A stretch of 7,356 nt of DNA from Bacteroidota bacterium. GTDB lineage: Bacteria; Bacteroidota; Bacteroidia; Chitinophagales; Chitinophagaceae. The stretch is from positions 1 through 7,356 of the forward strand of contig JAKPBL010000521.1 in assembly GCA_029778965.1 (NCBI GenBank), given 5' to 3'. The notes under the pieces were generated by a model that did not search any database, was not told where the DNA came from, and saw nothing but the letters and a program-made list of their open reading frames with translations. The translations under genes were made by a program, and so were the position numbers. This document shows, in pieces, positions 1-6,956 of this stretch; position 1 is the first letter of the stretch, and each line of letters begins with the position of its first letter.

Positions 1-281
1 TAGCCGCCGCACAAAAAACCGGCTTTCAATCCGGTCGATCGTAAAGCCGCCAGCAATGCATCCTGGTCTTTTTTCTCATTCGGCCACCAGATCTCTATGC
101 CATTATACCCATCCCTGGCCGCCGCCTCGCAAAACTGGTGTACGGTTCCTTCAAAGCCCCAGTTGGTCGCCAGTATCAGCAAATCATCGCCTGCTCCGTT
201 ACCCGCCAGCACATCAGTATCTCCCAGCGCCAGCAAGGCCCCGGCCAGGCTGCCCGCTTTTATAAATTCCTTTCTGTTCAT
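1..281 (-). CDS. Sugar phosphate isomerase/epimerase-like TIM-barrel protein, N-terminal part (cut by window edge)
   Basis: Only the first 93 codons are present; the gene runs off the left edge. The start ATG (281-279) follows an A-rich leader (AAAGAAAAAAGAT), which suits Bacteroidota initiation. Residues 1-26 form an export signal: MNRKEFIKAG, then an Ala/Leu-rich stretch ending near VLAG. The motif is R-K-x-F-I-K rather than the classic Tat R-R, so Tat export is possible but not certain. From residue 35 the protein begins a barrel: LLILATNWGF is a first beta strand, EGTVHQFCEAAARDGYNG a helix, and GIEIWWP (E63) a second strand. This last motif is typical of xylose-isomerase-like TIM barrels (AP endonuclease family 2 fold), in which an early Glu or His often serves the metal site. 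It is the last gene of the minus-strand series, 59 bp after the DUF1501 gene, with a strong hairpin in the gap. Substrate and reaction cannot be told from this fragment. Confidence 0.85.
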   Translation of the reverse strand, partial: MNRKEFIKAGSLAGALLALGDTDVLAGNGAGDDLLILATNWGFEGTVHQFCEAAARDGYNGIEIWWPNEKKDQDALLAALRSTGLKAGFLCGG

Positions 282-294
282 ATCTTTTTTCTTT

Positions 295-337
295 CCACCC
301 GTCAGGTGCCACCCGACGGGTAGCACCTGACGGGTGG
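295..337 (-). repeat. 43-bp near-perfect palindrome between two minus-strand genes
   Basis: Arms 295-315 and 317-337 are reverse complements at 20 of 21 positions around a single central base (316). The exception is the 310/322 pair. In minus-strand RNA, the sense direction of the flanking genes, it becomes a G-U wobble, so the transcript can form an unbroken 20-bp stem with a 3-nt loop. In plus-strand RNA it is a C-A mismatch. Each arm also contains a small hairpin of its own (CACC 296-299 with GGTG 305-308; CACC 324-327 with GGTG 333-336), and the centre is ACCC-GAC-GGGT (311-321). The element starts 3 bp after the DUF1501 stop codon and ends 13 bp before the next start. No U-run follows it on either strand, so it is not a standard intrinsic terminator. 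A REP-like intergenic repeat, an mRNA-stabilising 3' hairpin or a translational control element are all possible. Confidence 0.85.
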
Positions 338-340
338 CAG

Positions 341-1855
341 TTAAGCGATCACCTCCCGGATCACCCTTCCGCCGACATCGGTCAGCCGGAACGGACGCCC
401 CTGGAACGGATACGTAAAAGTTTCATGGTCAAATCCCACCTGGTTCAAAATCGTGGCCTGTATGTCAAATGCATCCACGCGGCCGGTCACCCCGTAATAG
501 CCGATCTCGTCGGTTTCTCCATAGGAGTACCCTTTTTTAATACCGCCGCCCGCCATCCATATCGTAAAGGCTTCGGTATGATGGTCTCTTCCCTTGAATG
601 GGTTCGTTGCACCGTTGCGGTTCTCCATCATCGGCGTGCGGCCAAACTCACCGCCCCAGACCACCAGGGTCTCCTCCAGCAACCCGCGCTGCTTTAAATC
701 CAGCAGCAGCGCCGTTACGCATTTATCCATCGAACGGTATTTGTTGATCATCCCGATATTCAGCGAATTGCCGGCATGATCGCCATGTGCATCCCATCCC
801 CAATCGAATAGCTGCACATAACGCACGCCTTTCTCTACCAGCTTACGCGCCAGCAGCACATTGTTCGCGAGGCAACTCCTGCCGGGTTTGGTACCATACA
901 TTTCATGAATATAATCAGGCTCGTCGTTGATATTCATGACTTCCGGCGCAGCGATCTGCATGCGATACGCCATCTCGTATTGCGAAATACGCGATAATAT
1001 CTCGGGGTCTTTATAGTCGTCGTAACTTTGCTGGTTTGCCTTGTTGATGGCATCTATGCTTGCTTTACGCAGGTCGCGGCTCATGCCATCGGGGTCTTTG
1101 ATGAATAATACCGGATCGCCTTCGCTCCTGCACTGCACGCCCTGGTACACCGACGGAAGAAAGCCGCTGCCCCATACCGATTTACCTGCATCGGGAAAAT
1201 TACCGCCACTCGTCAGTACCACAAAACCGGGCAGGTTCTGGTTTTCGGTACCCAACCCATACGTGATCCAACTACCCATACTCGGCCTGCCAAGCCGTGA
1301 ACCGCCCGTATGTACCAGTAGCTGTGCCGGCGCATGATTGAACTGGTCGGTTTTCACCGCCTTTAAAAAACAGATATCGTCCACCACAGTGCTCAGGTGC
1401 GGCAGGTGTTCGCTTACCCACGCCCTGCTCTCGCCGTGCTGCGCAAACTTGGCCTGCGGGCCCAGCATCTTGGGAACGCCGCGAATGAAGGCAAACTGCT
1501 TACCTGCCAGTAAGCTCGGCGGACAATCCTGTCCGTCCATCTTCGCCAACTCGGGTTTATAGTCGAACAATTCAAGCGGCGAAGGCGCGCCCGCCATATG
1601 CAAATAGATCACCGAACGCGCTTTACCCGCAAACGGCGGCGCCTTTGGCAACAATGGCCGTGCAGGGTCAAATGAGATCAATCCGCTGTCGGCCCGCCTT
1701 GCCGGCACGCCGCATCCGCCTAGTAAGCTGCCCATGGCCAGCGCGCCCAATCCCATGGCCGATTCTTTCAAAAAATGCCGCCGCGTCTGTACCTGCAACT
1801 GCGCCAGGCGTGCCTCTTCTGCAAGGCGTTGGTTGATAAAATCCTGCGTGGTCAT
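341..1855 (-). CDS. DUF1501 family protein, Tat-exported lipoprotein
   Basis: A full-length 504-residue member of DUF1501 (PF07394), a family in the alkaline phosphatase/sulfatase-like superfamily; its reaction is not established. Seen directly: a long n-region, the Tat motif T-R-R-H-F-L-K (R25, R26), a hydrophobic stretch, and a lipobox LGGC with C48 as the candidate lipidated residue, so it is probably anchored in the envelope after folded export. Family blocks in order are HMAGAPSPLELFDYKPEL (87-104), FAQHGESRAWVSEHLPHL (137-154), DQFNHAPAQLLVHTG (170-184), LFDWGWDAHGDHAGNSLN (349-366), WGGEFGRTPMMENRNG (400-415), GRDHH (422-426), GETDE (446-450), DIQATIL (464-470) and FRLTDVGG (489-496). 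The many conserved Asp, His and Glu residues suit a metal site. One difference: DIQAT has Gln466 where, from memory, many relatives have His (DLHAT). The start ATG lies 11 bp after the stop of the PSCyt gene, so the two are almost surely co-transcribed. This pairing recurs in Bacteroidota and Planctomycetota and suggests that the products act together. Confidence 0.95.
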   Translation of the reverse strand: MTTQDFINQRLAEEARLAQLQVQTRRHFLKESAMGLGALAMGSLLGGCGVPARRADSGLISFDPARPLLPKAPPFAGKARSVIYLHMAGAPSPLELFDYKPELAKMDGQDCPPSLLAGKQFAFIRGVPKMLGPQAKFAQHGESRAWVSEHLPHLSTVVDDICFLKAVKTDQFNHAPAQLLVHTGGSRLGRPSMGSWITYGLGTENQNLPGFVVLTSGGNFPDAGKSVWGSGFLPSVYQGVQCRSEGDPVLFIKDPDGMSRDLRKASIDAINKANQQSYDDYKDPEILSRISQYEMAYRMQIAAPEVMNINDEPDYIHEMYGTKPGRSCLANNVLLARKLVEKGVRYVQLFDWGWDAHGDHAGNSLNIGMINKYRSMDKCVTALLLDLKQRGLLEETLVVWGGEFGRTPMMENRNGATNPFKGRDHHTEAFTIWMAGGGIKKGYSYGETDEIGYYGVTGRVDAFDIQATILNQVGFDHETFTYPFQGRPFRLTDVGGRVIREVIA

Positions 1856-1866
1856 GATAGCATTTC

Positions 1867-4626
1867 TCAGTTTTTCGTTATCACCTCATCCAGGTTCATC
1901 ATTGCATTCGCTACCACCGACAGGGCGGCCAACTCGGGACTGGCTGGTTTGTTGCCGGGTAAGAATGCTGTTGATTTATCGGGATGTGCCTTGAATTCGG
2001 TTAGGGATTGCCGGTAGAGGTCCTGAAATACCTGCAATGTTTTTGGCGGGATCGGTTTATAGAGCAGCAATTCGTAGCCACGGCTGATCTGTTTCACCGG
2101 GTCGCTACCCGCTTCGGTTGTCATCCGTTGTGCGAAATGGCGCGACATATCAATATAGGCTGAATCGTTCAGGGTGGTCAGCGCCTGCAGCGGGGTATTG
2201 GTACGAATGCGTCGCGCGCTGCAGAGGTTTCGTTGTGCGCCGTCAAAACTGATGCTGCTGGGGTAGGGCGAAGTTCTCTTCCAATAAGTGTAAACAGCGC
2301 GCCGGTATTGGTCTTCCCCCTTGCTTTGCTGCCAGCGGGCGCCATTATAGGGCGACAACCAGATGCCGTCGGGCTGATAGGGCATCACGCCGGGGCCATA
2401 CATTTTATCGCTGATGAGCCCACTGGCGGCCAGCGCCTGGTCGCGGATCTGCTCTGCGCTTAAGCGCAACCTCGGGCCGCGCGCATAGAATTTATTGGCG
2501 GCATCTTCGGTGGCGCCGTCGTGCCAACGCGCATCCTGCCGGTAAGTGGCGCTCATCACCATCTCTTTCAGCAGCCTTTTCATATCCCAGTTATAGTCGT
2601 TCACAAAACGATAGCTGAGCTGGTCAAGCAGCGATTGGTGCGTGGGTGCCATACCCTGGGTGCCCATGTCTTCCAGCGTTTCAACAATGCCGTTCCCGAA
2701 AAGCTGCTCCCAGAAACGATTCACCAGCGTGCGGCTCACCAGCGGGTTTCTCTTGTCGGTGAGCCATTGCGCAAGGCCCATCCGGTTGGCCGGCGCATTG
2801 GCCGGCTGTGCAAATCGCAGGATCGCGGGAACGCCTGCCGTTACGCCTTTGCCTTTCAGGTGCCGGTTGCCTCGCTCCCACACATAGGTATCTCGCTGCC
2901 AGGCCGCCGGGTTTTCCATCATGACCGGGATACTGTTTACGTTAGTCGTTACTAACAGCCTGGTATAGTCGCTTTTCGCTTTTGCATATCCCGCGGTGTT
3001 ATTTCCGGGCAATGAAGGCTGGAAACTTAAAATATCATAAAAAATCAGCAATGACCTGTCTTTTCCCGCAACGGATCTGTAAGCTGTCGATTTATAATGC
3101 AGGAAAACATCGTGTATGCCTGATTGTCGGGCAAAATTAAATACCTGCCGCTTCCATTTATTTTCATGTGCCACCTGAACGCGTGCGAACAGAGGGCCGC
3201 TCATGGAATCGAGGTGCAACTCGATCACCGAGCCCGGCTGGTTGCAATAGAACTGTATCATGCCTTCGTCGGCGTTTTCGAGATCGGCCTTCTCGAAGCG
3301 CGCCCAGCCGTCGTTGAACATGGCCAGACTGCCATTATTGTTGATGATAGCGGCATTTTTCAGGCTGTCGGCCACTGAACTGTTGAATGCCGGTTGAAAA
3401 GTCTGGAGATAGGTCTTTACCCGGCCGGCCTCAGCCGCACCTGCCTGTTGCCGCACCCATTCGGTAAGCCGGAACAGGCTGTTGCGATCGCTGTCATTGA
3501 ATTGCCTTAAGTACGGCGCTTCCGATGAAACATCTTCATCACGGTTATTGTCAAAATACGCCAGGAACCGGTAGTATTCTTCGTGCCGGAAGGGATCATA
3601 AGGATGACTATGACACTGTACGCAGGCGAAAGTGGTACCAAGCAATCCTTCCCAGGTAGTATTAACCCGATCGAGGTTGGCGGCATTGCGAAACTCTTCA
3701 TTATCGGTGCCGCCTTCATCATTGTTCGGTGCATTTCGGTGGAAGGCCGTGGCGATCAGTTGCGCATCTGTCGGATTCGGCAACAGGTCTCCTGCAATCT
3801 GTTCGGTAAGAAACCGGTCATAAGGCATGTTATTGTTAAACGCCCTGATGACCCAGTCGCGGTAAGCCCACACATTGCGACCCTGGTCAGACTCATAGCC
3901 TTTGGTATCGGCATAACGCGCCAGATCGAGCCACATGCTGGTCCATTTTTCGCCAAATCTTTCAGAGGCCAGCAGGCTGTCTACCAGTTGCTCATACGCC
4001 TTTGGGTCTTTGTTCTCCAGGAAGTGTGCAGACTGGGCTGCCGAGGGAGGTACGCCGATCAGGTCGAGGCTTACCCGGCGCAAGAGGGTGGCTTTATCTG
4101 CTTCCTTGCTGGGCTGCAGGTGATTCGCTTCGAGTTTTTCACCGATGAAAGCATCTATCTCGTTCATGCCCCATCTGCCGCCGGTATCGGGATTCTTCAA
4201 TGCCGGTGCCGGCACGGTCTGCGCCTTAACGGGCAGGTACGCCCAATGATCGCCCCATTTTGCGCCCTGTTTCACCCACCGTTTCAGCAAGGCAATGTCT
4301 TCAGCCGGCAGCGGTTCATGCTTGTAAGGCATCCGCACTTCGGGGTCGTCGGAACTCACCCGACGGATGAACTCGCTGTGAGCCGGATCACCGGGAATGA
4401 TCGCCGGCTTGCCCGATTCTGTATTGGCCAATGCTTCTTCCCTGAACAACAGGCTGAAACCACCCTTGGCCCTGACACCGCCATGGCACGACAAACAGTT
4501 CTTATTGAGAATAGGTTTGACCTCGGCGCTGAAATCGACCACATCGTTGTGGGAGAAAAAGGCAAACGACCCCGCAATGGCCGTCATCGCCGCTACCACC
4601 AGCCAGGCTTTTTTTTGGGCAATCAT
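1867..4626 (-). CDS. PSCyt1/DUF1549/DUF1553 cytochrome-c-like exported protein with CBM6-like insert
   Basis: A 919-residue protein. Residues 1-25 are a Sec-type signal or anchor (KK, then a hydrophobic run to FAFF) without a lipobox. Residues about 30-125 form a planctomycete-type cytochrome c domain (PSCyt1, PF07635): haem motif C44-L-S-C47-H48, candidate sixth ligand M99 in VRMPYKHEPL, and a final helix LLKRWVKQGAKWGDHWAY. Residues about 150-360 are DUF1549 (PSCyt2, PF07583), with RRVSLDLIGVPP, DLARYADTKGYESDQGR and a second haem-type motif C335-V-Q-C338-H339 followed by SHPYDPF. Residues about 430-540 look like a carbohydrate-binding jelly roll (GSVIELHLDSMSGPLFARV, then GIHDVFLHYKS), resembling CBM6. 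Residues about 610-880 are DUF1553 (PSD1, PF07587), with NRMGLAQWLTDKRNPLVSRTLVNRFW, FGNGIVET and RTNTPLQALTTLNDSAY. The family's chemistry is unknown; haem binding suggests electron transfer or oxidative chemistry, and the insert suggests a glycan target. The 104-bp upstream gap shows no convincing promoter, so readthrough from the preceding gene is plausible. Confidence 0.95.
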   Translation of the reverse strand: MIAQKKAWLVVAAMTAIAGSFAFFSHNDVVDFSAEVKPILNKNCLSCHGGVRAKGGFSLLFREEALANTESGKPAIIPGDPAHSEFIRRVSSDDPEVRMPYKHEPLPAEDIALLKRWVKQGAKWGDHWAYLPVKAQTVPAPALKNPDTGGRWGMNEIDAFIGEKLEANHLQPSKEADKATLLRRVSLDLIGVPPSAAQSAHFLENKDPKAYEQLVDSLLASERFGEKWTSMWLDLARYADTKGYESDQGRNVWAYRDWVIRAFNNNMPYDRFLTEQIAGDLLPNPTDAQLIATAFHRNAPNNDEGGTDNEEFRNAANLDRVNTTWEGLLGTTFACVQCHSHPYDPFRHEEYYRFLAYFDNNRDEDVSSEAPYLRQFNDSDRNSLFRLTEWVRQQAGAAEAGRVKTYLQTFQPAFNSSVADSLKNAAIINNNGSLAMFNDGWARFEKADLENADEGMIQFYCNQPGSVIELHLDSMSGPLFARVQVAHENKWKRQVFNFARQSGIHDVFLHYKSTAYRSVAGKDRSLLIFYDILSFQPSLPGNNTAGYAKAKSDYTRLLVTTNVNSIPVMMENPAAWQRDTYVWERGNRHLKGKGVTAGVPAILRFAQPANAPANRMGLAQWLTDKRNPLVSRTLVNRFWEQLFGNGIVETLEDMGTQGMAPTHQSLLDQLSYRFVNDYNWDMKRLLKEMVMSATYRQDARWHDGATEDAANKFYARGPRLRLSAEQIRDQALAASGLISDKMYGPGVMPYQPDGIWLSPYNGARWQQSKGEDQYRRAVYTYWKRTSPYPSSISFDGAQRNLCSARRIRTNTPLQALTTLNDSAYIDMSRHFAQRMTTEAGSDPVKQISRGYELLLYKPIPPKTLQVFQDLYRQSLTEFKAHPDKSTAFLPGNKPASPELAALSVVANAMMNLDEVITKN

Positions 4627-4730
4627 CCATTTGAAGGTAACTCATTTCAGGCTGATTTTCTGCCGCCACAATCGTTTATTTGCCGCCCGCCGGGCATGAC
4701 CACCGACCGGGGAATATAAACGCGTAAAAA

Positions 4731-6830
4731 TCAAAAAATCACCCACCAGGCATAACCATTGGCAGGAATCTCCACCTCCACGTGTGCGTGCCCACGGCCA
4801 TCTGGCGCCAGCGTTACAGCACCCTTGTCTTCGCGCGCCAATCGCGGCCTGGCCAATCCGGTGAGTGCCAGGGGCAGGATGATCTTTCTTTTGATCGCCT
4901 GCGGCAGGGGATTAAACAACAACAGCAATCCCCGCTCGCGGCCAGAAGAAGACACATGCATCCAGCCATCCCAATCGCGACCGTCGGCCCTGCGCAGGTG
5001 AACGATCGGCGCATTGAGTATCTCACGATAATGTTTGTACCAGCCGATCACTTTCACCACCAGGTTGCGGGTGCTAACGGTGTCGTACAACCGCGGGCCT
5101 CTGTAACAGGCCTGCACCCCGGCGCCATAATATTGCACCATCAGGTTTTCGTAATCGGCCAGGTGCGCAGAGAGCGGCTCCAGGATGGCTTCGGGGCCAC
5201 CGCCCTGGTAACGGGTAAGCGGCACAAACCCCCAGCCCATCGACGGCGTTTTGTCGAACGTGCCATCATGAATATTCTGCCGGTTGAGAATGCGCTGCTC
5301 TTCGCGGGGCAGCGAGAAATTCACCTCGCGGTAACCCAGCGCAATCTTATGGGTGCCATCGAGAAAGTACCAGTCGGGCGCATTGATATACACCCCGCGT
5401 TCATTCAGCCACCGGTACAGTTCTTTCTGGATCTTCATTTGCTCCCATTGCGAGTCGCCGGCATCATGGTGACCAGGATGTGTAACCGAAGCGCATACGT
5501 CACCGGGATATGGACCATCGTTCTCCCAGATATCAAAGCCGGTGGCGGCGAAAAACTGTTTGATCTTATCGCGATAAGCGAGCCCCCAACGGCTGCCGAA
5601 ACAGGGCGCATTGCCAAAGAAGGCGTCGCCGGTTTTTCCGGTACGCGGGCTGATAACATCGTCTTCTTCGCTGATGCGCCTTGAACTGAACAGGCTGTAA
5701 CCGCCGATCTTCACTCCTTTTGCATGGGCGATATCGGCCATCTTTTTCCAGCGTTCGAGGTTGGCTGCGCTGTTGTCTTCCATGTTGAGGTGGCTGCCGA
5801 AGCTGAGGATCACTGCCTCATAACCCGTGGTCTTACACTGGTCGATAGCCGTTAACACCTCGTCATCATTTTTACTCACGAGGTGCATGAAAATGGGGTT
5901 TTCGGTTACCCACGGGGCAACGGTCTTGTACATACGCTGAATGGCCATACCCCTTTGCTCGCGGTCATAGCTATCCATTAACAGCTCGAAGCTGCGCACC
6001 GATTCAAGCGTAGCCCCGGGCGCAATACGAACGTTTGTCACCCTATCAGGAAAAATCTCGACGCGGCAAGGGGTGGTAAGCGCATAGTTCACCTGAGACG
6101 TGTAGGTAGTATCGGCCAGCCAATGCAGGGTCTGGTCGCTGAGACTGTACCGCATCGCATTGTTGAACGCGTAATTGCTTTCAAAATAGATGCCCGACTG
6201 TTTTGCCATTTTATCGACCGAGCCAACCACGGCGCTTTCCTCTTCAACCAATGAAAGGATCTCGTTTTTGATATTGCCTGCGTGTAAGGTATCGCGGGTA
6301 TTATTGGTGATCGTAACCCACTTCGACAGCAACGGTTCATTATCATACAGCGCATAATGCACATCGATCAGCACGCCGGGCAGGTCGTTGGCTGCAAAAT
6401 GAAAACGGATCTGTTTGCCCGTTGCCTGCTTAACGGCAGCGGGATGCCAGTTGGTTGCCTTCCATGTTAGCAACGGCTCCAGCAGGGAGGTATCAAATCC
6501 CGCATAATGAAAAGCGTTCTCAAACGGTTTTAGCGCCGCCAGCCATTCGGGCAGGAAATACGCTTTCTGCTGCTGCCCTTTTAATCCACCGACAAAATAT
6601 TGTTTGCCGTTCAGCACCACCGAAGCCTCGGGCTCAACAGCCCGCAGCAACTGTTGCCCGGTTACGAGGTTGCTGAAACCGTAACAGGCAAGATCGGGGC
6701 TGGTTACAAAACGACGTTGCAGTTTTTCATTCGACAACGTAAGCCGGTTCCCGTCTATGCCGATCGTGGCGCGCTGGGCAGTAGCGGCTGTTCCCCAGGC
6801 GATTGCCGCCAGCATTAAAAACAAGCGCAT
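4731..6830 (-). CDS. Secreted glycoside-hydrolase-like protein (clan GH-D / alpha-galactosidase-like layout, family unassigned)
   Basis: The open frame extends upstream to 6956, but I place the start at the ATG at 6830-6828. It gives a 699-residue protein beginning with a clean signal peptide (MRLFLMLAAIAWGTAATAQ) and leaves room for the promoter seen at 6879-6886. Residues about 20-290 are beta-rich (IGIDGNRLTLSNEKLQRRF, VLIDVHYALYDNEPLLSKWVTITNNT), like the N-terminal supersandwich of GH36-type enzymes. Residues about 310-600 look like a TIM barrel: AVILSFGSHLNMED, KKMADIAHAKGVKIGGYSLFSSRR, ATGFDIWENDGPYPGD, YINAPDWYFLDG and VQYYGAGVQACYRGPRLYD. The last ~90 residues are a C-terminal beta domain (GLLLLFNPLPQ to PANGYAWWVIF). 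By analogy with clan GH-D, D433 (FDIWENDGP) is a candidate nucleophile and D486 (NAPDWYF) a candidate acid/base; this is inference. It probably cleaves a glycan or glycoside in the periplasm or outside the cell; the substrate is unknown. First gene of the minus-strand series, divergent from the plus-strand isomerase gene. Confidence 0.75.
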   Translation of the reverse strand: MRLFLMLAAIAWGTAATAQRATIGIDGNRLTLSNEKLQRRFVTSPDLACYGFSNLVTGQQLLRAVEPEASVVLNGKQYFVGGLKGQQQKAYFLPEWLAALKPFENAFHYAGFDTSLLEPLLTWKATNWHPAAVKQATGKQIRFHFAANDLPGVLIDVHYALYDNEPLLSKWVTITNNTRDTLHAGNIKNEILSLVEEESAVVGSVDKMAKQSGIYFESNYAFNNAMRYSLSDQTLHWLADTTYTSQVNYALTTPCRVEIFPDRVTNVRIAPGATLESVRSFELLMDSYDREQRGMAIQRMYKTVAPWVTENPIFMHLVSKNDDEVLTAIDQCKTTGYEAVILSFGSHLNMEDNSAANLERWKKMADIAHAKGVKIGGYSLFSSRRISEEDDVISPRTGKTGDAFFGNAPCFGSRWGLAYRDKIKQFFAATGFDIWENDGPYPGDVCASVTHPGHHDAGDSQWEQMKIQKELYRWLNERGVYINAPDWYFLDGTHKIALGYREVNFSLPREEQRILNRQNIHDGTFDKTPSMGWGFVPLTRYQGGGPEAILEPLSAHLADYENLMVQYYGAGVQACYRGPRLYDTVSTRNLVVKVIGWYKHYREILNAPIVHLRRADGRDWDGWMHVSSSGRERGLLLLFNPLPQAIKRKIILPLALTGLARPRLAREDKGAVTLAPDGRGHAHVEVEIPANGYAWWVIF

Positions 6831-6956
6831 ATACTTTACTTTCAGGTACGCTTTTGCCCGCAGGCCGTACCCGGCCCGCAAAAATACTAACCATGCTTCG
6901 CCCCGCGGGTAATACCGGCAGGTAAAATTCCCTATCTTTAAAACACATACAGCCAT
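6831..6956. other. Divergent intergenic region between the glycosidase-like and isomerase-like genes
   Basis: These 126 bp separate the two divergent starts and must carry both promoters if the start choices are right. For the minus direction there is a full match to the Bacteroidota -7 element (listed separately). For the plus direction TATCTTTA (6933-6940) matches TAnnTTTG at all but the last base and would give a leader of about 10 nt to the ATG at 6957; no TTTG -33 box lies at the right distance. The minus-strand frame stays open through the whole region and ends in CATATG at 6954-6959, where both strands carry an ATG. This is why a naive start call would remove the intergenic region altogether. 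No operator-like palindrome was found here. Confidence 0.6.
6879..6886 (-). promoter_or_regulatory. Candidate Bacteroidota -7 promoter element (TATTTTTG)
   Basis: On the minus strand this reads TATTTTTG, a full match to TAnnTTTG, the -7 element used by the primary sigma factor in Bacteroidota. It would start a transcript near position 6872, about 40 nt before the ATG at 6830. That supports the shorter start of the glycosidase-like gene, because the long frame would place the promoter inside the coding region. No good TTTG -33 box is found 19-21 bp upstream, so the call rests on one short motif. Confidence 0.4.

Noticed and set aside
295..337. The palindrome as an intrinsic terminator of the DUF1501 gene
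   Set aside because: On the minus strand it is followed by an A-rich stretch (AAAGAAAAAAG), not by U residues, and on the plus strand by CAGTTAAG.
341..1855. Calling the DUF1501 protein a sulfatase
   Set aside because: The fold family is related, but the C-x-P-x-R formylglycine motif of type I sulfatases is absent, so the activity cannot be claimed.
4685..4695. Small palindrome GCCCGCCGGGC in the 104-bp gap, considered as a terminator
   Set aside because: The stem is only 4 bp with no U-run after it on either strand, which is within chance for GC-rich DNA.
3583..4719. Long plus-strand open frame (378 codons) opposite the PSCyt gene
   Set aside because: It lies antisense to a gene with clear domains and motifs, its translation has no recognisable domain, and such frames arise easily opposite GC-rich coding DNA.
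4782..5684. Plus-strand open frame (300 codons) opposite the glycosidase-like gene
   Set aside because: Same reasoning: the composition is that of an antisense shadow, and there is no family motif and no start context.
6831..6956. N-terminal extension of the glycosidase-like gene to the ATG at 6956 (42 more residues)
   Set aside because: The extra residues are rich in Cys, Tyr and Arg and would bury a clean signal peptide inside the protein, and a -7 promoter match falls within the extension. The start at 6830 is better.
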